Assembly: GCA_014549065.1 (NCBI GenBank)
Contig: JACDOX010000062.1
Span: 372,001 to 436,000, forward strand
Length of the DNA: 64,000 nucleotides
Direction of reading: 5' to 3'
From: Cardinalis cardinalis
Lineage: Eukaryota > Chordata > Aves > Passeriformes > Cardinalidae
The translations under genes were made by a program, and so were the position numbers. Of this stretch, positions 27,829 through 40,034 are shown in pieces (position 1 is the stretch's first letter; every line of letters begins with the position of its first letter). The notes under the pieces are model-generated. The model ran no database searches, was not told the DNA's origin, and saw nothing but the letters and a program-made list of their open reading frames with translations.

Positions 27829-29338
27829 GGCACTTTGGTTGGTATGAAGTTTCCAACCCGCACCAGCCTGAGGGGAGAAGCTTCCCATTCCCCAGAGAGA
27901 CTAACATCCCAGAGAGACTTGAAGCTGACAAAAAACTCAGACACACTAAATCCAAAGGAGGAAGGGTGGAAGCTGTAATCTTAGTGTGGGACAGAGTTCA
28001 AACCAGGAAGTGCATAGGATTTGTACACACCCCNTCTTGTGTGCAGAAACTTACTGCACTCATCAGTGTTATTCTGATGTCCCACACTACCAAATCATGT
28101 CCACTCAGAGAAAACCTTCCTTTATCTCCTCCTTANATCAATGTCATTTACAGCCCTCTTCATGCAGGCACATGCTAAATGACTGAAACTGTGGGAGTCC
28201 CTCAGACTGTTTCCCAAGCAAGAGGAGTCATCTTCCAAAGGATCCCTGGCTTCCTCCAACAAGAATGCACAGGGCAAGGATAGACAGGGTCTACGCTTGG
28301 GTCTACTACAACCAAATGACATGAAATTCTGTCACCGCTTCTCCTGAGCCATTTTCCCCCACAGGAATTCACAGGCCTTAGCAGATCCCATACTAGCCCA
28401 TTCCTTTAGTGATTCATACACAAAGCAGTTGGAACAGGCAAGAAATATGAACCTCTTCAGAGCTGCAAGTGATTCATGAGCTAATGCCCTGGGACTATTA
28501 AATTTCTACGAGAGTGAAAAATTATATGGAACTTAACATGCTTGTTAACACAAAAACCCTAATGCTACATGCTTACACTTATGGATACCTTTTGTGCTTT
28601 CCATTATTCCTTGTGATTTTTCTTTTTGCTTAGTTTTCATGTGCTGTTGACATTTCAAGTATTTAATCTGGCATGGAATTAACTCCTAGTCTGTACAAGA
28701 CCATATGCCACACTTAGAGCAAATACAAACAAGGAGCTTTCATCTAATCTCTATTTTAATTTGCAATGATCTAGACCACTGTAATATGAAGGACTACCAC
28801 CCCAACACCAACACAAAAAAACAGAAAAATACTCCAGAGAGCACACCTGCTACATCAACTAAATTGTGCATGACCTCACCCACATATAAACTGTGACTGG
28901 GCACAATGTGGGTAACTTATTNCAGGGCTCATAGGAAATCAACACTTTTCCAACAATTATGCTCCTGAAACTTATAGAAGAAACAAAATGATACCCAGGA
29001 TCTGTGCACTTCACCGTTTTTAACTGGCAACAACAGTTAGACTTAGTCTCAATGTTTCCAGTATTTGCTTGATAGCTCCTGGTCAGAGCCTAGTAGAGAA
29101 ACCAGAAGACAAAACTGCACTAGTTTTTATAAACACAATTAAAAATAGAGAGATAAAATCACTGAGTTTGGCATCACAGGAAAAAAGTAAGAATTGAGTA
29201 AAATTTGCATTGTCCAAGTAGACATGGGTGAATTCCAGCCAACTACACATTCTTTGCTTCATCTAACTGAGGTTTAGCTCACACATTTTCTGATGCTACT
29301 TTGTGATAGCAAGGCAGNAGTTGTGCATTCTTCAAGAG

Positions 29339-29365
29339 CTCTTCTCAAACAGCTTTTGAGAAGAG
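29339..29365. repeat. Inverted repeat: 11-bp arms, 5-nt loop
   Basis: CTCTTCTCAAA at 29339-29349 is the exact reverse complement of TTTGAGAAGAG at 29355-29365, with loop CAGCT. Confidence 0.85.
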
Positions 29366-29422
29366 AAGACAGTCTTCCTTCAACTCTGACTGTGACTCAG
29401 ATGTTGAGATATAAAAGGGACA

Positions 29423-29471
29423 ACAAAAACATCAGAAAAAAACAGAAACAAAAACATCAAAAAAACCAGAA
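29423..29471 (+). repeat. 25-bp direct duplication, A-rich
   Basis: ACAAAAACATCA at 29423 recurs at 29448, and the following A-rich bases plus CAGAA are also shared, giving two tandem copies of about 25 bp. Confidence 0.7.
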
Positions 29472-32241
29472 ATATTTTCCAGTATAAGGGACACTTCATC
29501 ATCTTGGCAATTAAACTACATTNTAAGATCATCGTACCTTATGCAAGGAACAAAAACCAACACTGTAACAACCATATCCTAAGGGGTTGCTTTCTTCTGC
29601 CTGAAAGTTAAGCGACATTAAACATTTCTCAAGCTCTGCGTTACACAACAGAAACGGCTTTCTTAGCCATGTATGCATGTTATATATGTCATNTACACTG
29701 ACTGACAGTGACTTAAAGGTCAGCATCCAAGCAAACCAAGACTCTTGGGAATGGCATATTGCAAATTAATGATGAGTAAATTTCAAAAGGTTCCTCAATT
29801 TCAAGTCNGCTCACCCTCTGTAAGTATGGAATGCATATCTACAAAAAGAAGTACATCTATGACACAGGGTTGTATCACAAGTCAGTGCTGATTGAGAGTT
29901 GATTATAAACATTGCAAATATGATTACATGGGAGTTTTTTTGCATTTTCTGTTTTAATTAGTTGAAATTCAAACTTTATAAACTAGCTCAAAATCAGACA
30001 AATTCAGTAAAACATGTTTTTACACGTGCTTATGGTAGGGGCTTTTTAGCTTAAGTAGGTAATCAGAAATGAAAAAAAATTTGATAATTTTTTTTTATTT
30101 GTTTCAGTTTCTGTTTTGCTTTGTCACTCAATATTTTTTTTTGTTTCAGTCTTTTCCCTCTTTTTTACCTCTGTTCAGAGCCCGTCCCTTTCTGTCACCT
30201 TCATTTCCCTTCTACTGCTATGTGCATAAAAAATATCTGCACTGCATAAACATTGTCTAGGATATGACCCCAAACTTTTGTAAAAATCTGTAACTGATGG
30301 GGGCAGAAAATATCAAGACTAATCAAAAAGATTTCCTTCTACTTCATACCCTCTCAGTTACCAAAANCCACCATTTTTCCTCACAAATAATGAAAACTGT
30401 TTACAAAATCCAGGAATACTNTTTCAGTTAGTCTTCCCTCTGCATACATAAGATCTATACATATAAAAATAAATTAATATAAACAGTTTCATATGCAACT
30501 TTTCAACCAACCCACCTGAAGACTACAGCTGAAGTTCTGAAATACAAATAGTATAATTTTATGCAAGTACTTCCAATATCTTCCTCTACTAGCCTGGAGA
30601 GCTGTGCCATCTTTACAAATCTTTGTTGTGTTATGCAAAGTTTCTTGAGAAAGCACCTACTGTTTGTATCTGGTTTTGTTTTCTATGAATGCCTTTGATC
30701 CTGCTTTGATCTTGCTTCAGTCAGTCTCACAGAATGGGAAACCAAAGTTGCATTGAAATCCTTAGCATGTTTCTAAAAGCCATCATTTAATACTTAGGAA
30801 AAACTGAGACTATTAAAAATCTTTTAGCAAGATTTCTACAGAGCTTTGATTGAAAAAGTTAGATTTTACTTACTAGATTATCAATATCAATATAATTAAT
30901 ATAATTAATATGCTAAATTTAGTTAGACAACACATTTTCTCAATTTAAAATGAATAATAAAATCAAGATCCTCTAGTTCTGTGTCTTTGAACAATCAAAA
31001 CATGCAGAATGCCTTTAATTTCATTTAGATGAAGGCAACTAACTGGGAAACTTCATTTTAGAACATAGCTAACCACATTCCTACAGAATCTAACAAGTAA
31101 AGAAATGTCAGTAACAACAGCCTCATGCCAGCCAAGAGAGCCTGGCCTTTCAAAGGTAATTGTACTCCTCTAACACATAACTCAAAAATGTTTGAATATG
31201 AGTGGTAGTTACAGGTCTATAAGATAATACCATTTAGTATTATTCTAATATATAGTCACAGACCCATACAGACAGACAGGTATTGATCAATCTGAAAATT
31301 GATACAATCCAGGTAGTTTTTTCTAAGAATTTGTAGAGAGAAACTGGATTATTTAACAAGAAATCATCAAACCTATGTCATCGACTCCAACTGAAAATTC
31401 ATAATAAAAGATTAGGAATACTTCTCATTCAAAATGTGCTTGCCTTGTTCAAGGACTTCTCAATATCAAATGCATAAGCGATTCCTTTGGCCCATGACTG
31501 GTTCAGAAGTAAGGATATGCTGATCACCTTGCTAGCAAACAGAACAGTAAAATGTAAGATCTNTCTGCAAGCAGTGCTCATATAGGTNTCTCCTCTGTAC
31601 CGCCACTAATACTTTTCCCCCAAATTCCAATATTAAGATAATTTCATTGACACATATATCCCTCTCTTAAATTTGGATTAAATTGGCCAACACTTCATTT
31701 CAAAAGAATAAAGGGAACATGAAGGATAGAGCAAAGTGTTTGCTTTTTTCTTCTGCAGGAAACAGGATGAAAAAACCCCAACACTCTCTAAGACAGTTCA
31801 TGCCTTGCCAGTCTGTTACTGTTCAAACAGCCCTCCAAAAAGCATCACATTATTTTTCTTCTTCCATACAATTATTTTCAAATATTTAATGTTCTTTTGA
31901 ACTTAAGCGTCCTACCTTAGCAAAGAAATCCAACACCTTGACAGGAAGGAAAAAGCATCCTCTCAACTAAATATGCAGGGATTTGATTAAGAGGTCTCAG
32001 CCTCTGTCAGAAGTTTGTCTGGAGCCACTGTGTGCCTTCTCTGTGATTTCTAGTATCCAGCTATTTAATTGAACTGACAGATGCCCATAGAAAATATTTT
32101 ATTAAGGCAGTAAGGGCTTCAGTAACTTTCCAAATAGTTAATTCACTTAGAGAATTTAGAAGTCATTAAAAATTTATAAGCTGTTATCATTCTCTTCCTG
32201 GTTCACCTTGCAGATCTGCCCACTTAGAAATTTTACTTCTT

Positions 32242-32282
32242 TTTCATACTACTTTAATGCTTAACTGCATTAAAGTATGAAA
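32242..32282. repeat. Inverted repeat: 16-bp stem with a 3-nt bulge, 6-nt loop
   Basis: TTTCATAC...TTTAATGC on the left pairs with GCATTAAAGTATGAAA on the right around TTAACT. The left arm carries three extra bases, which look like a duplicated ACT. Apart from the bulge the pairing is perfect. Confidence 0.9.
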
Positions 32283-34209
32283 GTCTACACACAAAAACGG
32301 ACTACAGTAATTTGGACAGTTTTGACCATTTGACCAAAGCAAACAGAATTTCCACTGCAATGGAAGTACATGTAAACTATTCAGTAAGGGCCTAGACAGC
32401 GCCAANAACTTCTAATTCAATTGCAGGCATCTCAGCACAGCAGAGTGACAGCTATAAAGGAATCAAACTGAAAGCTTACACAGTGGTCCAAACTGTGGCT
32501 TTATGGCTGAATGAATTATCAAAACTAATGTTCATAGCCTGTCTTTAAAAAAACTTTAAAAACTTCCTAGACAAGAGGTAGTTATTTTTCTTTCTTCATC
32601 TCATTCTTTCANTGTAACATTAATATTCTGAGCTGCNGTTTTATATGAGCATTTATTTTGTAACAAGATCAAAGATGAGAAAGCAAATATTGGCCTTTAA
32701 ATGCAAANCAAAGAAACATAGATGTTATTATGTGAATAAAGCTTTTCTCTCTCTCTCCAGCCCTCTTTAATCAGTTGAGAAATTAATACACTTGATCAAA
32801 GGCAGGAACACTGATTTATGTATTGTGCTCCCTAAATCCTGTCAAATATATCAGTTTGTTCTTGGCTTTTACAGAAGATCTACCTGACTCACACTCCATA
32901 TTAACTGCAAAAAATAATTAGCTGGGAAACAAACNCATTATGTCCTATATTACAGGAATTTTTTTAAGGATTGGTGTAGAAGGAGAGCCTCCATAACACA
33001 AAACACAGGATGGGAACAATGTGGTTTCTTTATGGTTTGACTGGAAACCCCTCTGAAGGTTATGCACATCCCTAAATCTCCATATAAAATTTTAATAAGG
33101 CATCAAAAAAGTTTTAGAATTCTGCATCCATAATTAACATAAAAATCTGCAACCAAAAATGGTTAGTTTAGAACTTCGTTTGAAGAGTTGGGTAGGAAAA
33201 AAAAACCTCAACAAACCTAGTTAAATGAAGATCCTGTTTTTACAAAGATCTACAAACACATTTCATCAGAATTGTAATAAATGCAACCACTTCACAGTGA
33301 TGGAAATACAGACAGGCAACATTCTTATTAACTTCACTGACTGATGTTCCTACCAACTTTATCTATGATTATAACTATGCATATAAATCTCTTCAGATCA
33401 GGAGCTTACATTGCTTCAGAGAGAACTTAAATTGTAATGAATGATTTTTTCATTAAATCAGTGAGCAAAAAGAGCATGTTCCTTTATTGGCAATTTTCTG
33501 TAACTTAGAAGATAAAAAATATCTACTCATTGGGCAATTTTCACAGTTTTCTGAACAAATTTTAGTTGTAAGGTTCCTTGTGAGATAAGCAGGACTTGGT
33601 ACAAACCAGCAATTAGCGCTCATAAATTAATGGTCGTCTGTGTGATTGATTTTTTTGGGTCACAACACAACAATCTTTTTATTTTCCATGACTCCAATAT
33701 TTCAGTAACCTTTCTTAAGTAAATGGAAGATAGTGAGATACTGATTTCTCATCATATCAACACAAATACCATCAGCAGACCTTAAAGTTCGCTTTACACA
33801 AACATACAAACAGAAGAAATGTTTCTTGAACAGCTAAAAAGGAATATTTAAAACATTCAGCAATAGTCAAAGTCTATAGCATTTTTCACACAGAAAAGTT
33901 CACCTTGAGAGCCTTGGGCAAAATTCAGCATTGCTGAAAAATTTAGACAGCATTTTAGATTTTTGTCTTAAGTATCCCATTACTCCTGTTTCTGCAAATC
34001 TGATAAGATTACAATGAAAAACACCATGTAGATTGGAAAAACCAATTATTTTTTACATAATTATCATATGCCTCCATTATTTATTTTCAGAGTTTGATAA
34101 AATGTTGTTTACGCCACACCTGATCTGCTATTATAAAACAGAACCGGTCAAATACAAATGACATGAATATTTCCATTAAATAATCACAGACAAACATTTG
34201 CTAGGTCAT

Positions 34210-34249
34210 GCCCTTTTTTCTTTTCTTTTTTTTTTTTCCTTCCTTTTTG
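34210..34249. repeat. Polypyrimidine (T-rich) tract
   Basis: About 40 bases of T with scattered C. A small ORF running through it is an artefact of the tract. Confidence 0.8.
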
Positions 34250-35233
34250 CATGACCTTTCATGGCCTAATCCCAGGCTTCAATCCTGGTGCCACTCAGAA
34301 ATGCATTTGTGNAAATGTCATATTTGTGTTTTAAGGTTTGAAGCACTGGGCTTCAGAATTGTACTCTACTGGTTTNATACATTTTCTTTTTTTCAACATG
34401 GTTGTATTCTAGGAAGAAAATGATCTATTTCCACAATTAATTTCTACCTGCTGTGACAGTGCACCCTCAGGGTAAATATGATATTTTATATTAACACACT
34501 GAAAGCTTCCACTGTGATTGACCTTAAAGACACTCACAAATTAATTACTTTGCTCATCAATATGGCATGGCAGCTAAAAGATTTGAGCAGATACCCAGCC
34601 AGTTAACATGCATGCTGCCATCTGCTGAATTTGACAAGGGATTTGTACTCCTCTCTCTGAAAGAAAAGCTGTGCTGCTTTCCAAGAAGTATGCTATCAAA
34701 CTCCTCATACCCAAGTTAAATAATGACTATTCACGTTCTGTAAAAGAATCGGNAGTGTCTCATGGGTTTTTTCACCTCTGAGTTTAAAACTAAAAAGGAG
34801 ACTATCTCAGCAAATTCATTCAAACTTTGGGATTGAGTCCACTGCTTAACAGCTGAAGCTAGGTTATATTCAAAATATCATTAGATTTAAATGAACCCTC
34901 AAGCAGTGCAAATGTGAAAAAGGAATTTCACAATATATGTACCTCATTGTCCATCCTCAGCACTACTCTGATTTAAAATGCTGTCCTCTGGCTTGGGACA
35001 AAAAAAAAATTGTATTAATGTGTAAGCTAAAGTTCCTGTAAAACAATGGTCAAGGGCCAGCATAGAGAAGCAACTTCTTAAAATAGTTAATTATGAGAGA
35101 GNTTGACACCATTCATACAAAGACTACAGCTAGCTTCTGAAAAAAAGCAGAGGTGTTCCAAAAATATGCACATTTTCAACTTGTACAGTACCATTCCTGT
35201 AATTAAAATTAATATCAAACTGATTTACATAGC

Positions 35234-35257
35234 AATATATAAATATATATATATAAA
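35234..35257. repeat. AT-rich microsatellite
   Basis: An imperfect (AT)n tract about 170 bp upstream of the antisense CR1 fragment. Confidence 0.75.
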
Positions 35258-35428
35258 ACTGCATAATATTTATCATATTGGTCAAAAAATCCATACTGAT
35301 GGGAAATGCAGCATCTACACTTTCTCAGATATGCTAAAGAATAAGATAGGTGGCTGGCTCCAAGTCCTGCTCACAGCAGAAGAGACAAGGCAGTTGTGCA
35401 GAACACCACCATTCACACTGTTCCACGA

Positions 35429-35632
35429 TAATTCAGGCTGGAGGAGACCTCAGGAGGTCTCCAGTTCAAACTGCTGCTCAAAGCAGGGTCAGCTGTGAAN
35501 TCAGACTTCAAAGTTACTCAAAGTTTTATTCAATCTGGCCTAGGAAACCTCCTCGAATGCAGATGGTATGGCCTTGCTGGGCAACCTGCTCCACTGCTTG
35601 GCTGANTAGTGAAAAGAGCTTCCTTATGCCTT
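35429..35632 (-). mobile_element. CR1 LINE fragment, antisense orientation, diverged
   Basis: The plus strand reads like the reverse complement of a CR1 3' region. It has AATTCAGGCTGGAGGAGACC, TCTCCAGTTCAAACTGCTGC, TCAAAGCAGGGTCAGCTGTG, CAATCTGGCC, GGGCAACCTGCTCCACTGCT and AGTGAAAAGAGCTTCCTTAT. It is more diverged than the copy near 14.6 kb and belongs to an older-looking subfamily. It accounts for the small plus-strand ORFs in this area. Confidence 0.85.
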
Positions 35633-38600
35633 AAAATGTGAGGTATTTATAGTTTTTATNCTTACTGAATATTAAATATTGTAGGTATTATTCACTTTTT
35701 AGACACACTGGTTATAAATTATGGGTTGTTTTATAAAAGATAAAATTACTGGAATGGAAACCACAGAGTGAAGGAGAAANATGACATTTTGCTCCAAAGC
35801 ACAGCTTTATTACAATTATTTTTTTATGGATTATTTAATACAGTTATTCCCTCTAAAAATTTAAAAATGGGTTGATACCTTACAGAAAATTGAATAAAAT
35901 CTTTNTAAACTTTATTCTCTGAAGAAGAGACCCTATGTTTACTTTGACCATGTATCATAGTCAGAGCTATGAGTGGAACTGGAATGAATGGAATCATTGT
36001 AGGATAGGAGGAAAATCAAAACTACNTAAGAGCCAACTCTCAAGCATTTGGGGTAACACTGGGCAAATGGAATGGGATAAAAAAGGGATAATATGTCCCA
36101 CATGCAAGTTATAGACTCCTAAATCTGATACTGTAATGAGAAAATTGAAAACAAATGACACTGAATGTTGTGGAATGCAGGAAAGCAAAACAGCTCAGAA
36201 GTAGCTGAACNGTTCAGCACAACTCTTCATTAGCTCACTGCACTGCTTGGAGACCTGGATGGAGCCACCTTTCTAAAGTATTTCTCTTCCTAACGTTTAC
36301 CTCCTGAAAAGCTGCCTACCTACTTAAACTGATGTCAGAGAGCACACTGACAGGCTCCTTCCACTGNACCCACACCAGTATTCAAAATCTAATCCTAAAG
36401 ACGCACCCAGGGGATTCCAGTCAGCATCATCTTGAGAAATTACTTTTTTTTTTTCCAAGTTAATTATATTCTAACATCTACCTGGAATTAAAATATCAAA
36501 TATGCGTCAACTTACAAAAAGTACCCTAACAGTGCCTGAGTTGATGCCATCAGTTATAACAAGCTCTTGGTTATATGGAGCAGAATCATGAATATTGTAA
36601 TAGTACCACAAATAGCACCATACTGGTAGGTTCTTGTAAAAAATGAAACTTATTTAAAAAATCAAAGCAATGAACTACTGTATTACAGAAAACACCCACC
36701 TCTTAAGCCCGTTTGTCTTTGTGAGAAGTTCTTACAGTTTTCTTCCTCAATTCCAGCAGAAATTTCTGCACCCAAGAAAGATTCTACATACACTGATTCT
36801 TCATTTGGGGAAAAATATCAGGTATGATGGTTAATTCAAAACCTTAAAATAAAACACAAAGTCCATTAGAAAGTTTGCACCATCAATTGCAATCATGACC
36901 TAATCTTTCCCTTAATACTTAGCGCACCCTTGAGTGATTATGACAAAGACTGGTGCTGCAACTGAACTTTTAGTAACAATTCCTTATTATTATTTTATTA
37001 CTTTGAGATCCAGTCTGGCAAGACAAGGAGTCCCAGGAACTCTACAATGATCTATTGTATCCTCTACAATAGTTGAGGATACTCTGGCCTTTCAATTCCC
37101 ACAAACTTCATGCTGCTACACCAGAATATTGCAAGCAGCCTCGCTACTACAACTCTTTAGTCAATAAATATTCATATAAATGCTGTGAGACACAAACTAG
37201 TTTTGCCTGCATATAAATATTTAGAGAATATACCAAAATAAATCCATACATATGTCATCATACAGAATTCTGCTCTTTCTTGCTTCTGCAGTTGTATTTG
37301 CAGATTACACTAAAAATACATAAATTAGAAGAGGTATTTAATATGAAACATTCTACAGATTCCTGAGACTGAGAGAGAGACCTAATCAGCCACTTAGTCC
37401 AACTTTAATTGTGACTTGACAGGCTAAAATTTATGTACTTTTACAGATAATAGTCAACTTTAAATATTGCCAAGTGAGTATCATAACATTTCAAAGTAAT
37501 ATTATTACTACTCATATTGANTTGGACAAACCAAATTCTATCAAACAACTTCTAGATTTTTCTATCTGNGCTCTATTCTAAAATAGAAAGTATTTTAATC
37601 TTAATTCCTCACATTTCACTTATTCTCCAGGATCATACTTTTTTTGTGATATTGTAGAAGAGAATCTTAATCCATAAATTTTACAAAATTAAAAATTATA
37701 GAAGTGATGCATAACCAACAATACATTTAAAAGTTATTCTGATGGGACTGGTTGTAAAGTACTTGTCCNCACTGGAAGGGGAAAATGCCAGAACACTTGT
37801 GAGCAGAGTTCCNTAACCCTCTAGGAAAAGCATTTTTGGTAAAGGTACATTCTTTATAGATGCTGTCACTTGCACAAAGAATGCCCTTCCTACATTTCAC
37901 ACTGATGAAATCTTTAATTACACTTCCTCATTTCTATTCATAGTGATATTAAAATATAACTATAAATCTGAATATCCTATAGCTGTATCTTACTCAAAAG
38001 ATTATGTTTACTCCTAAAAGGCCAGAAAGAAGATTTATTTTATAAATCTGTTTTTAATGCATTAATGAATTCCTGTATTGAAAAGTAAATAATTAACCAT
38101 GGTCTCTGAAAGAAAAACAAAGCCAGCTAAATCACAGAAATGTTTAAAAATATTAATCTTAGCTTTATATACAATTTAAACTTCCACAGAGTTAAGTCCT
38201 TCTTGTATTTCATAGGAANTGTAAATATGTGGGAATACTTTACTAAGGCCATTTCTTCTCCAGTGAAAAGTAAGGTCAAACTTAAACTTTGGCAAAAGTN
38301 GATTCTAGATACAGATTAGCTTTAAACAAAGAGTTAAAGAGGTGCCTGACTCACTGGTTCTCTGTTAAACCTGTCCACATCACCCAGCACCTAAATGTTT
38401 CTGTCCATCTGTCAGGTATTTCATGTTTGTTGAGGGAGGCAGCAACATTGATGCTGACTCACAGCAGTATCACATCACATCTCACCACTGGCATCAGCAC
38501 AAGCTCACCAGGAAATAACAGCACTGTTTTCTGCACAAACTTGGATTTTAACTACTTTCAGTGCACTCTTACAGAGATATCCAACGTTCACAGAAAAGTT

Positions 38601-39608
38601 CCTAAAACAACTCTGAGTAAGAAAAATTCTTTTGAAAGACTCAATTCTAAAATGGAAGGAGTAGGAAAAACATCCANTCCTAAATTTATTTTCAATAATT
38701 ANTTAGTCACCTTTTAATTCTGATAACATACAAAAAATCAAAATACATTTTTCAGGGAATAGTAGGACTTCAAAAAAATTCTCTGTTTAGNAAAATGGTC
38801 ATCACTAGGACAGTTAGACAGGCAAAACATGCTTCTAAAGCCTCATTTTGATATTTTAACTAATACAGATGTGGATTAGAAAGCAAGCTCATAGTATCGA
38901 CAGAATCTAAAAATGACTCTGCTAATATGACTGATAATTATAAATTGTACTTCAATCTGATGCTAAAAACTATCCAAATATTAGCAAATTTAATAATATA
39001 AAGTAGTCCCACCACAAATTTTGTCCCACATGTGCAATACTTCTATATTTTATTTAACATCTATATGCTCTTCACTGGCTAAATTAAACTAATTTTTTAC
39101 TCAATTTTATAATCATCTGATTTTTTAAAACTTCATGTGTTCTGTTTCTGTCATGTTCTTCCCAAATGTAAACAAATACACTGGGTCAAAAAGCTTAGCT
39201 TCTGTACCATTGATAGCTTAGTTTTGTTTGTACCTTTTTCTCTCTCTCTTTAGCTTCCTTGAGATATCAAAATCTTTTCGTGTAGTGAAGTACAAATTTA
39301 TCCTCTTCAAGGACATTTCAGAGCAGCTAACATCAACAAGGGCCAGTATTCAACCCTTCTTTCCAATTCNCTAAACTTTTCATTCTCACAATCAGGAGAA
39401 TGCCTAAAATTCAAAATCCAGAACACCTTCTTAACCTAGTAGAAAATTCAACACCCATGAAGTATTAGGTATAAGACCAATTTAATGAAGTTTCCTGTTT
39501 GAAAACTTTTGAATTCCAGTGCTAACAAAAATTTTTCCAGGTATTACCTGCTACAAACAAAGATTGCCTTTCCAGAGATGCACATGTGAGGTATCCTTTT
39601 TCATAACT
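35633..39608. other. Non-coding region, no gene seen
   Basis: AT-rich, with short T/A tracts. The 142-codon frame at 38289-38717 has three N-containing codons, no start context or splice pattern, and no recognised similarity. Confidence 0.65.
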
Positions 39609-39613
39609 CCCAT

Positions 39614-40029
39614 TGTGATATTTCCTGGGGTCCNCCGTGGCAGGAAGGAATGAATCTGACTCCATGTTCTTAGAAGGCTAATTTATTATTTTATGTACTT
39701 ATATTATGCTAAATATTTCTATACTAAACTATACTACAGAATAGAGAAAGGATACTTACAGAAGGCTTAACAAGATACTAATTAAAAACCTGTGACTCTC
39801 CAGAGTCCCAACACAGCCAGACAGTGATTGGTCATTAAGTAAAAATAATTCAAATGAAACCAATCAACCAACCACCTGCTGGATAAACAATCTCCAACCA
39901 CATTCCAAAGCAGCAAAACACAGGAGAAGCAATCAGATAATTACTGTTTTCATTTTTCTCTGACGCTTCTCAGCTTCCCAGGAGAAGAAATCCTGCAAAG
40001 GGATTTTTCCAGAAAACATGACAGTGACA
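39614..40029 (-). mobile_element. Solo LTR, 416 bp, ERVL-like, flanked by 5-bp CCCAT target duplication
   Basis: The plus strand runs from TGTGATATTTCC to GACAGTGACA, so the element has TG...CA ends. The five bases before it (39609-39613) and after it (40030-40034) are both CCCAT, an intact target site duplication. Read on the minus strand it has an AATAAA polyadenylation signal (39682-39687) about 70 bp from its 3' end, as expected for an LTR. The sequence resembles an LTR family I recall as abundant in songbirds. A 5-bp duplication is typical of ERVL-class integrases. No internal retroviral region is attached, so it is a solo LTR left by LTR-LTR recombination. The overlapping minus-strand frame 39933-40259 is not a gene. 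Confidence 0.88.
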
Positions 40030-40034
40030 CCCAT

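Larger units (their letters stand above)
14729..35428. other. Non-coding region, no gene seen; possible conserved element near 19.2-19.4 kb
   Basis: This is long AT-rich sequence with hairpins and simple repeats only. About 19200-19430 is dense in TTAATTAA/TAAT homeodomain-type motifs and free of repeats, which would suit a conserved enhancer, but there is no comparison to prove it. Frames at 22686-22997 and 27611-27955 (minus strand) have no recognisable domain. Confidence 0.6.

Noticed and set aside
27611..27955. 114-codon minus-strand ORF
   Set aside because: It crosses an AC microsatellite, has no recognisable domain, and shows no splice or promoter context.
38289..38717. 142-codon plus-strand ORF
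   Set aside because: It contains N-derived unknown residues, has no known motif, and has no surrounding gene structure. It is likely chance.
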